The translations under genes were made by a program, and so were the position numbers. A model generated the notes under the pieces. It was not told where the DNA came from and searched no databases. It saw only the letters and a list, made by a program, of their open reading frames with translations. Of a DNA stretch of 64,000 nt, positions 24,126 to 34,299 are shown one piece after another (position 1 is the stretch's first letter; each line of letters starts with the position of its first letter). This stretch comes from Diphasiastrum complanatum (Eukaryota; Streptophyta; Lycopodiopsida; Lycopodiales; Lycopodiaceae): contig CM055099.1 in assembly GCA_029204225.1 (NCBI GenBank), forward strand, positions 63,580,626-63,644,625. The letters are read 5' to 3'.

Positions 24126-24198
24126 TGTTAGATTTTAGCAATTTTCACCTTGTAAAAGCAATTTGTTTGACATCTATGTGGATCCACACGTGTGAGGA
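24126..24198 (+). repeat. Copia L 3' LTR start, truncated
   Basis: TTGAGGAGAAG is followed by TGTTAGATTTTAGC, an LTR start. After about 70 bp, within GATCCACACGTGTGAGG, it is cut by inverted element A gag sequence. Confidence 0.65.
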
Positions 24199-24199
24199 C

Positions 24200-24600
24200 C
24201 TGTTCTGAACACTTCCATAAACTCATCCCATGTGGTAGAATTTGTTTGCAGATCACACCACCACGACGAAGCTTTCCCACGAAAGAACATAATAACACTC
24301 TCAATCTTTTCTTCTTCAGGAATTTCATGTAGATTAAAATAATCGATCCACTTGGTTAACCAATCATCTACAACTTCGAATTTTCTCTTTCTTCTCTCCC
24401 GAAAAAGGTTCAAGCTGAAAGCCCAAATTTGGTATGGATAAAGTTTTCACTTGATTCAACAATACTTCCATTTGTTGATCCCTTAAAGTGTTCATGTTGT
24501 TTATTTCATTAAGCGCTTGGCTTAATGTCTGATAGATTTGCAGATAGGTAGGCATTGGCACCTGACCATCGAGAGCTGCATTTGCATAATCATCTACCAT
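24200..24600 (-). pseudogene. Element A gag, right copy (3'-truncated)
   Basis: The ATG at 24600 starts MVDDYANAALDGQVPMPTYL, which parallels the left copy at 4827 but without its early stop. A frameshift near 24390 leads into the retrotransposon gag domain: VVDDWLTKWIDYFNLHEIP, EEEKIESVIMFFRGKASSWW and TTWDEFMEVFR. The pattern GxAxxWW followed by TWxEFxxxF is typical of Ty3/gypsy capsid domains. The gene breaks off at about 24200, where copia L LTR sequence begins. It confirms that element A is a retrotransposon with gag just downstream of the putative LTR. Confidence 0.85.
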
Positions 24601-24611
24601 ATTGATTTCCT

Positions 24612-26798
24612 ACCATGCAAAATTAGCTTAATTAGTCGAGATCCAATCATCAACTAATAAGTGAAAAGTTCAAAACCTCATAACTGGACGATCTTACTCA
24701 ACAAGGTCTTTCACTCAATTTAAGAAAAATTTCACAAAATCAATATAAGACTGATTTATACAACAACAACTTTTAGGACCAAGTCTTAAAATTTATGAAC
24801 CCTATAATTTTCGAAATCCGTCCGAAATGGACCAACTGTGAAAATCAATTAAGAAATCAATTTAACAGATTCACAGGCATTGTCACATTTTGAAATTATT
24901 TCTAAACATTATGCATGTATCTAACTTGACATGCACGAAATTTTTCAAAAAAATGATTTTTTTTTCGTAAAAAGCCTATTTACTAGGAAATCAGCTTTTT
25001 GATCTAAAACTACCAAAAATAACTTCATGTAAGAAATCTATTGATCAATCTATTGATTACGCATGCAACATCCATCCAAGCATGCATGCAGGTCTAGCTA
25101 TACATTTTTATCAATAGACAAGCACTATACTGAATTACAAGCATGCATGCATCAGAACATTTCCAAAATTTTGCAAACTTTAGTTCAAAAATTGCCAAAT
25201 TTCAGATGACCATAACTTTCTCTACAAGAAACCGAATTGGTTGATGTAAAGCACAGTACAGGGGAAGATAGGTCTACAAGGCACTTTCTATATCACACTA
25301 CCACCTAGGCTTCACACATGCGAGCAATAAATGACCAAAATTTAGGTAGTAGGGCACACTTTAGGAAGGTGGTATCATCAATATTGTACTCCAGCCCAAT
25401 AAGCATCCCATTAGAGGTTACAAAGCACTCTACTAAGGTTCATTAGAGAGGCACAGAAGCTTCTAATAGGTCCAGCAAGCAATCATAAGCTTAGATCATG
25501 CAAAAACTCCATTTTTGGCCTCCTTCAACAAGCAAAACTTCAAGATGATGGTGTCTAATGTTCACCTATCCAAATTGGATGCATGATGGCTCAAATCAGA
25601 GGAAATCCATCATATCTTTAAGCTTTTAATGTAACCAATAGGTTCAGACCCCCATTTGAAAGGTTTTCATGCCCGAAAATCACCAAAAATACACTATTTT
25701 TTTTATGTTTTGAGGCCTCTAATGGTGTGTCCAATCCTAACCAAACTTCATGACAGCCCTAGGATAGCTTCATTACACCTTTGAAATCGTGCTTACCAAC
25801 TATTGTCTAAGAATGTTGAGATCCACCATAAAATTAAGTCAAAAAACATAAAAAAACCATTATTTTTGCCAAAATTTGACCAATTTTGACCAAAATTTTT
25901 GGGATAAATGTTGTCAAGAAGTAGAAGGCTTCCACCTTCTTCTCCTAAGCATTTGTAGCATGGGAAGTAGGGCTCGAACCTAGGAGTCTTGAAGATGCAT
26001 GCAAAACCAAAAAGCTTAACACTATTTCTACTAGCAAGCAAGATGCCTTGAAAACACAACTAAAACCAAATAGTACTAACTTTAAAACCAAAAGCACACT
26101 AACTCTAACACACTCTTTCACACCTTCTCCTCTCTCTCTCTCTCTCTTCCCTCTCTACTCACTCATACACTCTTCCACAAATTATCTACAAAGCTCCACT
26201 AAACTAGAAACACACAAAGATTAAGCACATATGCTAACATGGGCTAAAATAGCAAGAAATTAGAAACAAAAGCAATAAGCATAAAGCCATACTATAATTA
26301 GCCAGACACCAAAATTAGCACAAGTGGACCCAAAATGGTAGCACTTAGCTCTCTTGCATTAAGGATAGAAAGTACATAAAATGGCTTCTTTTAATAGAAG
26401 CTTGTGGAGTGTCCTTTCCACATTTACTTATGGGACTAGGGATGTCAAGTCTCAATATAGAATGTAAGCTCTTTTTAGATTCTTGACATTGACTTTTGCA
26501 TACTTTTTTAAGTCTAAGTTTAAACCTTGGGATTTGCAAAATTTGATTTCTTGCCCCCTAGTGACTAATGACACCACAAGTTGGACTTCTGCACACAAGG
26601 TGCCATACTTGGGGCCTAACACCACATATCTACTAACAACTCTTCAAGATAGGCTTACACGCACATGATGCCATGCTTGGGCCATTAATTACACAAAATT
26701 GATATTTATATTGCCTTCTTCCCTGTAAGGTACTACTTTCTTCAGTTCTCCCGAGCTCCATTGAAATGCCCCTTAGGCCTTGTATTCCGGCCCCCACA
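24612..26798 (-). repeat. Putative LTR of element A, right copy
   Basis: It begins at 26798 with TGTGGGGGCCGG on the minus strand, after GTGGGGGAG, and runs to near the gag ATG at 24600. It aligns with 3145-4815 in inverted orientation. About 270 bp around 25000-25260 is unique to this copy. The GA tract is short here (about 26132-26148). Confidence 0.55.
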
Positions 26799-26836
26799 CT
26801 CCCCCACTGCCAAATGGTTGCCAGTCCCATGGAAAT

Positions 26837-27405
26837 TCACTTGAATAGAGCTTCCTGCAGCTTGGCGTCTTGCGCTTCAATGTTCTTGTGGATTTCCTGG
26901 ATGAGTTTTCTGTAACCCTCCGGTGCTTGGGCTCGTATAGTGTTGTCATCCTTGAGAGGCCCGAAGACATGGGAGCTATGGGGCAACCATTGGGAGCGTT
27001 GTCACTCTTCCACTCGTGCTGCATGTTGGGATGCCATCATTGCTGTTCGGTAATAAATTCGTGCCACGGTTAACTGGTCCTTACATTAGAGACTAGGAAA
27101 AGTGGTGTTGGGATCGAAAAACAAGGGACCCAAGGAGTGATCCCAATGGCATTTGAGAGTACTAAGGAAAGCAAGCTCCTTGCAGTTGAGCGCTGCTTGC
27201 TGCACCATGGAATCAATTGATTGGTTGTGCCTGCGATGAAACTGCTCCAAGGCATACTGGAAATTTGCTTGGTTCTTCCAAGTCCTGGAGTTTGGAATGA
27301 TGGGCTAGTTTGGTGGTGCACTGGCATCCTTCTGCTTTTCTGGCCACGTTGCTCGCATGGGGATAGGTAGATAGATTGGATTCATGCGTAGATACCTAGG
27401 AATTC
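26837..27405 (-). pseudogene. Element A extra ORF C-terminus, right copy
   Basis: This is the inverted counterpart of 2530-3106. It shares NPIYLPIPMRATW, NSRTWKNQANFQYALEQF, ALNCKELAFLSTLK, HWDHSLGPLFFDPNTTFP, ASQHAARVEEWQR and APEGYRKLIQEI. By eye the DNA is over 90 percent identical to the left copy. It keeps CAG where the left copy has TAG, ending LQEALFK then TGA (26837-26839). It has its own defects: a stop replaces Trp after SAPPN, and another follows TTFPSL. At 27405 it joins the RNase H of copia F (FCKSED) without linker. The N-terminal coiled coil is absent. Function unknown. Confidence 0.7.
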
Positions 27406-29181
27406 GATCTTCAGATTTACAAAAAGCAAGATCAATGGCTCCATCAAGAATTTTCTCTCGAACAAAATGGTAGTGTATTTTGATGTGCTTGGTTCGAGCA
27501 TGTAGAACTGGATTTTTGGCAAGGTGAATGCAACTTTTAGTCACATCCACCTGTGGTTGACCTAAATCCACAAGCAATCTTCGTAACCATACCGCTTCTT
27601 GTGTAGCATTGCTGAGTGCTTGATATTCAGCTTCCGTCGATGGTAAGACTATTGTAGGTTGCTTTCTGTTGTTCCATGAAATCGCAGTTGTACCATAACT
27701 GAATGTATGACCACAGGTAGATCTTCTATCATCAATATTACATGCCCAATCGGCATCTATATAACCTACCAACATTGGCACTTCAGGCTAATCATACTTC
27801 AAGCCAAAATTCAATGTCCCTCGAATGTATCTGAGAATACATTTAGCAGACTTTCAATGTGCTTGACTAGGATTTTGCATAAATTGACTAACAACACCAA
27901 CAACATAAGAAATATCAGGTCGTGTGTGTGTCAAATAAATCAAACTACCCACCAGCTGTCTATACAGATAAGCATCCACTTTTTCAGATTCATCATATGC
28001 AGTAAGCTTCATGTTGACATCCATAGGTGTACTCAAAGGCTTACAATCCTGCATATTGAACTTATAAAGAAAATCTCGTGCATATTTGCTTTGTGTAAGA
28101 AAGACCATGTCTTCCTTTTGCCATACTTCAATGCCAAGACAATAGTGCATCAATCCTAGATCACTCATGTCAGAAGCATTGGAAAGATCTGATTTTATTT
28201 CATCAATTAAGCTCTCATTACTTCCTCTAATAATCAAATCATCCACGTACAACACAATGAACACTATATCTGAGCCTTGCCTTAGAATGTAAAGATTAGG
28301 ATCATCATCACTCTTTACCATTCCCCTTCGCTTGAAGTGTCCATCAATGCAAGAGTACCACACCCGTGGTGCTTGCTGCAATCCATAAATGGCTTTGTTG
28401 AGCTTACAAACGAGATGCCCTCTCACTGGCTCAACAAATCCTTGAGGTTTTACTAAGTACACCTCTTCATCCAGCACTCCATTAAGAAAAGCAGATATAA
28501 CGTCCATTTGTTGGATCAACCATAGAAAACAGAAATAGCAATGATAGAACATATAGTTACCATCTTAGCTACAGGTGCGAAGGTTTCCTCAAAATCAATA
28601 CGTTCCTGCTGCTCAAATCCTCTCGCAACCAACCGTGCTTTGTACTTGTTGAGTTGCCCATCAATTCCATATTTGATCTTGTATATCCATTTGCAAGTGA
28701 TAGGCGTCTTACCATCAGGTAGCTCAACCAAGTTCCACGTCCTATTTTTTGTTATAGCTTCCATTTCTGTTTCCATAGCTTCATGCCACTCCTTGTGCTC
28801 CTTTGCTTTATCAAAAGTTTTTGGTTCTTGAGCCTTGAGCACAGAACCCATTAGGGCTAGATTCATCTCTAATCTTGCAGGAGGTTTTCGATTTCTACTT
28901 GATCTTCTAAGCTCTCCCTGCTCACTTGATTCGGCAGTATCTCCCTTATTAGCATCACTTCTTACTGACAAGTACCACTTAGGCACTCTCCTAGGAATCT
29001 CATTATTGACCCTGTCTTTTTCCATTAGCTCTTCCATATCGACACCAACTTCTTCCTTCACTTGCACTTTAGCTTTATCATCAAAGGGATCAATTGTCAA
29101 TTTTATTTGGTCATTTTGACCCATCTCATCAGAAGTAGCATCTCTAGAAATCACGATCTTTTGTGCATCTATGTCATACAT
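27405..29181 (-). pseudogene. Copia F reverse transcriptase / RNase H
   Basis: The frame from 29181 has an acidic linker, then RRSSRNRKPPARLEMNLALM and the RT start HEAMETEMEAITKNRTWNLV, CKWIYKIKYGIDGQLNKYKA and FEETFAPVAKMVTI. After a frameshift near 28540 come QMDVISAFLNG, AIYGLQQAPRVWY and an intact YVDD (VLYVDDLIIRGS). RNase H follows after another break: VGYIDADWACNIDDRRSTC, VLPSTEAEYQALSNATQEA and NPVLHARTKHIKIHYHFV. It ends FCKSED at the junction with element A at 27405. The family differs from B, D and G. Confidence 0.88.
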
Positions 29182-30160
29182 CCTGTATTCCTTGGCACTT
29201 TCATCGTATCCAAGGAAAATACACTTAACAGCTTTTGCATCCAGCTTCTTTCATTTTTCATCACGTACATGAGCGTAAGCATCACAACCAAATACTCGTA
29301 AATGAGAAACATTAGGTTTCTTTCCAGTAAAAGCTTTGTAAGGTGTCTTACCCTCCACGGACTTCGTAGGACACCGATTCAAGATATGAGTAGCTGTGTT
29401 GCATGCTTATGCCCAATAAGTATTTGGAAAACCCTTGCTCTTAAGCATTGCCCTAGCCATCTCCACAATGGATGTGTTTTTCCATTATGCAACTCCGTTC
29501 TGTTGTGGTGAATAGGGTGTAGTGGTTTGTCTCTTGATCCCCTGATCCTTGCAAAAGTTTATAAACTCTATTGAAAAATAATCACCACCACCATCTGATC
29601 TGAGGGTCTTCATATAACAATCTGTTTGTTTTTCAACTAGAGCCTTGAACTCTCTAAACTTGGCAAAAGCATCAAATTTCTTGCTTATGAAATAAATCCA
29701 GATATGTCTACTATAGTCATCAATGAATGTGATGAAATAGTAACAACAACTAATGGACCTAGTTTTTATTGGTCCACAAAAATCACTATGAACAAGATCA
29801 AGAATGTCGTTGGCTCTTCTTGCTCCATCTTTGGGAAATCTCTCTCTATGTTGTTTTCCCAAAATGCAACCCTCACAAATTTTTCCTTCAAAAGAGATAT
29901 CAGGCAATCCAACAACTATATTACCTCTTTTAAGAATTTGCAAGCTTTGAGCATTGATATGACCAAACCTTTGATGCCAAAGATCACTTTGACTATCAAC
30001 AGTGCTTACCATAGCTTGAGTAAAAGATCTCGCATTCAATTTATAGAGTCGATTTTCGTTGACTCTAGATCCTGTAGGAATCACTATGTAGTGATTCTTG
30101 ATGTCTTTGACAAGACATTTGTCACTGTCAAACTCAACCTTGAGTTGTTTATCAGCCATC
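29180..30160 (-). pseudogene. Copia F integrase
   Basis: This is an integrase of the Ty1/copia type. It has the GAG-pre-integrase motif LWHQRFGHINAQSL with CEGCILGKQ, and core residues Asp (LVHSDFCGP) and Asp (LRSDGGGDY). The third catalytic position is lost: NGVA is followed by TAA where GAA (Glu) is expected, then WKN and EMARAMLKSKGFPNTYW continue in the same frame. The C-terminal HLRVFGCDAYAHVRDEK, then KCIFLGYDESAKEYRMYD, is preserved apart from further stops. It reads on into the RT linker. Confidence 0.88.
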
Positions 30161-30239
30161 GTCCCAACAGATAGTAGTTAGCTAAGTCAGGTACATATTG
30201 CACATTGCTTATCTGCTTTATCTTCCCGCTGGCTAACTT

Positions 30240-31345
30240 CACTGGTACCACTCCAACTCCTTTAACAGATAGCAATTTTCCATCATCTTGTCCAACTTCA
30301 TCACCATTGTCAGTTTCCTTGAGTTATGAAAACCACTCTTTCCTTTCATGTGCTTGGATGCACCACTATCAATGTACCATGTATCCTTGGCTTCATCACT
30401 TGTCATTAATGCTGTAATGAACAATTTTGAACTCTCACCAGTATCATCTTCATATTGATCATCATCGTATTGATGTTGATCAGTATAATTGTCTTCATAA
30501 TAATAGTCATCAAATTGATGTTGATCAGCATAATTTCCCGCTTGCCATTTGTCTTTTCTTTGTTCGATCTCCTTCTGTTTCTTGAAGCATTCACGCTCCC
30601 AGTGGCCAGGTTTGTTGCAGTACCTACAATTTCCAGGTTTATTTTTTCTTGAATAGCCTCATCCTTGATCTCGGCCTTGATTCCAATTGCCTAGATTCGT
30701 ACTATCATTGACTTGCTCATAAAATTGTTGAAATGATCCCCGGTTTGAGTTTCCTCTTCTCGATTGATACCTTCCACGACCAAATCTTCCACCTCGTCCT
30801 CTAACTGCAAGAGCTTGATCATAGCTCCTGTTACAATGATTCAAGTTCTCTTGACGTTGCTCTTCTTGCAAAAGCAAACCACCTAGTTCTTCATAGGTTG
30901 GAAAATTTTCTCTTGTGGCTATATTCCTCACAAACATCTGATGTGACTCACTCAGACTATTCAATGTCAATTGCATGATCTCACAATCTTGTACTCACTC
31001 TCCAACTACTGCTAATTGGTCACGGATCTCTTTGATCTTCAGTATGTGATCGGCAATAGTTGCACCATCATCCATCCGCAATGTATGCAACTTCGTCTTC
31101 AGAAACAATATTCGAGATGTATTTGTCGTTTCAAACAATGCCTTCAATGTATCCCACGTTTCTTCTGGTCTTTCTGAATCTAAAATATAGGGAATAATTG
31201 CATCTCTAATTGATAAGTTGATGACATTTTGGGCTTTCTGTTTTCTCCTATCAAATGCCTGTTGATCTTCTTCAATCACTTCATGGAAATCTTCTAGAAG
31301 AAAAAACTTGCCTACTTCAGCTATTTCCACACATGTGAGCTGTCC
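30240..31345 (-). pseudogene. Copia F gag and protease
   Basis: This is the capsid and protease part of a Ty1/copia polyprotein. The UBN2-type gag shows KAQNVINLSIRDAIIPYIL, EETWDTLKALFETTNTSR and ATIADHILKIKEIRDQLAVV. A frame change near 30990 leads to SLSESHQMFVRNIATREN and an RGRGGRFGRGRYQSRRG basic stretch. A zinc knuckle CRYCNKPGHWEREC lies near 30620, after a stop. A Tyr/Asp/His/Gln-rich spacer follows, then the protease site TWYIDSGASKHM near 30390. The gag N-terminus is replaced by LTR-derived sequence. Confidence 0.85.
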
Positions 31346-31604
31346 TCTACACATGGGATGTGACACCTATTCAAAATATTTGGCTCATGCAATCATTAGA
31401 TTGGTGCCATGTGTCATATCTCTAGAGAACTAGTTTTTGGCCATTTTAGTCACTAGAACTTGAATTAGAACATATGTACAACATATATGATTATGGTACA
31501 TGAAAAGTACACTAGTTTCACACGTGGGAATAGGCTCCACACATTGTGTCTATCCTATATACAAGATTTTTGGCCTCTACCAAGCTTATTTTTGCATTTT
31601 TCAC
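31345..31604 (-). repeat. Copia G 3' LTR, truncated
   Basis: After the pol stop the minus strand reads GAGGAG then TGTGAAAAATGCAAAAATAAG, an LTR start. It contains CCCACGTGTGAAACTAG. It is cut near 31345 by copia F gag. Confidence 0.65.
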
Positions 31605-31617
31605 ACTCCTCAAAAAT

Positions 31618-32226
31618 CTAGCTTGGCAAATCTAGCATAGATCTATCTATAACTCCAAGAGCCAATCTTAATTTTATAAATGGACCTTTGGGCAATGCCT
31701 TGGTGAGTATATTAGCAATGCAATCTGATGATGAAACATGAATAAGCTTGATCTCCTTTGCTTGCACTTCCTCCCTCACGAAATGATGTGCAATCTCGAT
31801 GTGCTTTGTTCGAGCATGGAAGACTGGATTGTTTGCAAGTTGTTGAGCTGCTTGATTATCACAATATATGCAAGGAATATATTCATCCTTGATCACATGT
31901 AGCTCCTCCAAAAGTCTTTTAAGCCAAAGAACCTCCTTTGTTGTTGTTGTCATAGCTTTATATTCGGATTCTGTTGATGAAAGAGAGATGGTATCTTGCT
32001 TTTTGGAAAGCCAAGATATAACTCCTCCACATAAGAATGTAGCAAATGCACTTACGAATCTTCTATCCATCTTGTCACCTGCAAAACTTGAGTCCAAATA
32101 TGCTCTCAAACAAATATTAGTCCTTTCATAAACTATGCCAAATTCTTTTGTAGCCGAGATGTACCTTAACGCCCTTTTTGCTTCTTTCCAATGGCATATT
32201 AATGGACTTTGCATGTATTGACTCAA
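31618..32226 (-). pseudogene. Copia G RNase H
   Basis: This is the RNase H end of copia G: MQSPLICHWKEAKRALRYIS, DSSFAGDKMDRRFVSAFATF, SLSSTESEYKAMTTTTKEV, YCDNQAAQQLANNPVFHART and [18 protein letters not shown]. It ends in a stop at 31618, 14 bp before the LTR. The expected first catalytic DSDFA reads DSSFA, so the second Asp is lost. A frameshift near 32240 separates it from RT. The first Met is internal; originally it was part of one polyprotein. Confidence 0.88.
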
Positions 32227-33116
32227 CTTGCCAACACAAAAACTAAGATATGGTCTATGATAGTTAAGTATATCAAGGAACCAATAAGCATTCTATAGGT
32301 AGTGATGTCCTCAAAGGATGCTTCATCACTTTTCTTGAAAACTTTTACACTTAGTTCCATAGGAGTTTCAACTCCTTTACAATCAATCATGCCAAATCTT
32401 GCTAAGATTGATCTAACATACTTAGATTGACATATGAAGGTAAAATCATTACTTCTAGTGACTTCTACTCCAAGTATAACTATAAGAAGTCCTAGATCTA
32501 CCATCTTAAATTCACTAGACAAGGAAACTTTTACATTCTTGATGTCATCTAGATCATTTCCTGTGAGTATAATGTCATCAACATATAAAACTAAGATAAT
32601 GATCTTTCCATCATTACATTTGTAGTATAATGATGGTTCATAAGAACTTACAACAAATCCAATGGAAATAAGATAGGAATGCAACCTAGAGTACCATGCT
32701 CTTGGTGCTTGCTTGAGTCCATAAAGACTCTTCTTCAAGAGACACACCTTGTCTTCTTCTCCATTTTTTATGAAGCCCTTGGGTTGGCACATGTTGATTT
32801 CCTCTTCCAAGAATCCATTCAAGAAAGCATTTGTCACATCAAGTTGGAAGAGCTCCCATTTGAAAGAAGTTGCAAGAGATATGATTAATCTAATGGTCAC
32901 AAGCTTTGCAACAGGTGCAAAGGTTTCATCATAATCTATGCCTTTGACTTGCAAAAAACCTTTTGCTACGAGTCTAGCTTTGTACTTATGAATGGAATCA
33001 TCTTGATTATTTTTCAATCTATATATCCATTTACAAGTAAGAGGCTTCTTTCCATAAGGTAAATCAACAAGTTTCCAAGTTTGATTTTCCATTACTGCAT
33101 CAAACTCTACTTGCAC
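32223..33116 (-). pseudogene. Copia G reverse transcriptase
   Basis: A long open frame with all RT landmarks: EFDAVMENQTWKLVDLPYG, CKWIYRLKNNQDDSIHKYKA, FAPVAKLVTIRLIISLA, QLDVTNAFLNGFLEEEI, SLYGLKQAPRAWYSRLH, catalytic YVDD (VLYVDDIILTGND) and FICQSKYVRSILARFGMIDC. The frame ends LTIIDHILVFVLAS where relatives read LTITRPDISxxV, showing the shift near 32250. The polymerase domain itself looks intact. Confidence 0.9.
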
Positions 33117-34257
33117 ATAGTAGTCAAGAAAGTATAAGAGTTGACTAGTTGAGAATCTTCCCTTTGCTCCCCTTTATCACTATAAGTGAGCGTTGATGGC
33201 TCAATCCTTGTCCTTGTTGATCTTCTTGGCACCCTTGGACTTGGAGTAGATTCCACTTGGTCTTCATCTTCATGAAGCTCCTCCTCGGCCATAGCATGAT
33301 CTTTGACAATTTGAGTGTTGTTGGAAGTCACCTTTCCTTTGGCTTGGAGAGATTCATCAAAAAGTACATTTCTACTAGCAACAACCTTTTTTGTAATAGG
33401 ATCATATATCCTATAAGCTTTCTTACTTTCACTATAACCAACAAAGATGCCTTTGAAAGAAGTGGCATCTTCCTTTTTCCTTGTTTCTAAAGGAATATGT
33501 ACATAACAAGTACATCCAAAAACTTTCAAATCACTAAGATTTGGCTTTTTGCCAAACAATACTTCATTAGGTGTAAGTCCTTTAATCGCACTATTAGTCA
33601 TTCTATTACAAAGAAAGTTTGCACATAAAATAGCTTCTCCCCAAAATGAAATAGGAAGAGATGCATCTAATCTCATAGCTTTAGCATACTCACATAGTGT
33701 CATGTTCTTTCTTTCAGCTACTCCATTTTGTTGTGGAGTATATGTACAAGTAAACTCTCTCTTTATGCCATTAATTTCACAAAACTCTGTCATCCTATTG
33801 GAGATGTACCCCCCTCCATTATCACTTCTTAATACTTTCAAGCTAGTATTAAGTTGCTTTTCCACAAGAGTTTTGAACTTTACAAAGGACTCAAAAACTT
33901 CATTTTTCTTAGACAAGAGATAAACCCAAGAGTATCTTGATTTATCATCAATAAAAGTGACATACATAAGAGCTCCACCATTCGATTCATGTGAAAATGA
34001 ATGAACATCCGAGTGTATAAGGTCAGAGGAGAGTTAGTTCTTATCAAAGATCTCTTTAAAGGAAGCTTATGAGATTTGGAGAGTCCACAAGCTTCACAAA
34101 GCTTTCCACACTTGGATATGGTTTTGGGAAGTCCTCTTGCTAACTCCTTTGTCACCATGGTCTCCATAGCTTTGTAGTTAAGATGGCCTAACCTTTTGTG
34201 CCATAATTCCACTTGAGTGAGCTCCTCCCTTGCCATGTTCACACTTTCAACCATCAC
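33107..34257 (-). pseudogene. Copia G integrase and linker
   Basis: The upstream frame (34257-33970) holds GAG-pre-integrase LWHKRLGHLNYKAMETMV with CEACGLSKSHKLPL. A shift around 33960-34000 distorts the first catalytic region. The main frame then reads FIDDKSRYSWVYLLSKKNEV, LRSDNGGGYIS (second Asp), QQNGVAERKN (Glu intact), DLKVFGCTCYVHIPLETRKK and IFVGYSESKKAYRIYDPITK. An acidic linker follows (EEELHEDEDQVESTPSPR), then PRRSTRTRIEPS. It is closest in wording to D1/D2. The element is cut at about 34260; gag and the 5' LTR are missing. Confidence 0.88.
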
Positions 34258-34299
34258 ATTAGCTTATGATGACATTGTATCATCTACATTTGGATATCC

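Larger units (their letters stand above)
27405..31345 (-). mobile_element. Copia F: Ty1/copia element lacking both LTRs
   Basis: Gag, zinc knuckle, protease, integrase, RT and RNase H lie in copia order on the minus strand. The 3' end is cut at the RNase H C-terminus by element A (27405). The 5' end is cut within gag near 31345, where LTR sequence of copia G begins. About 3.9 kb remains. Confidence 0.85.
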
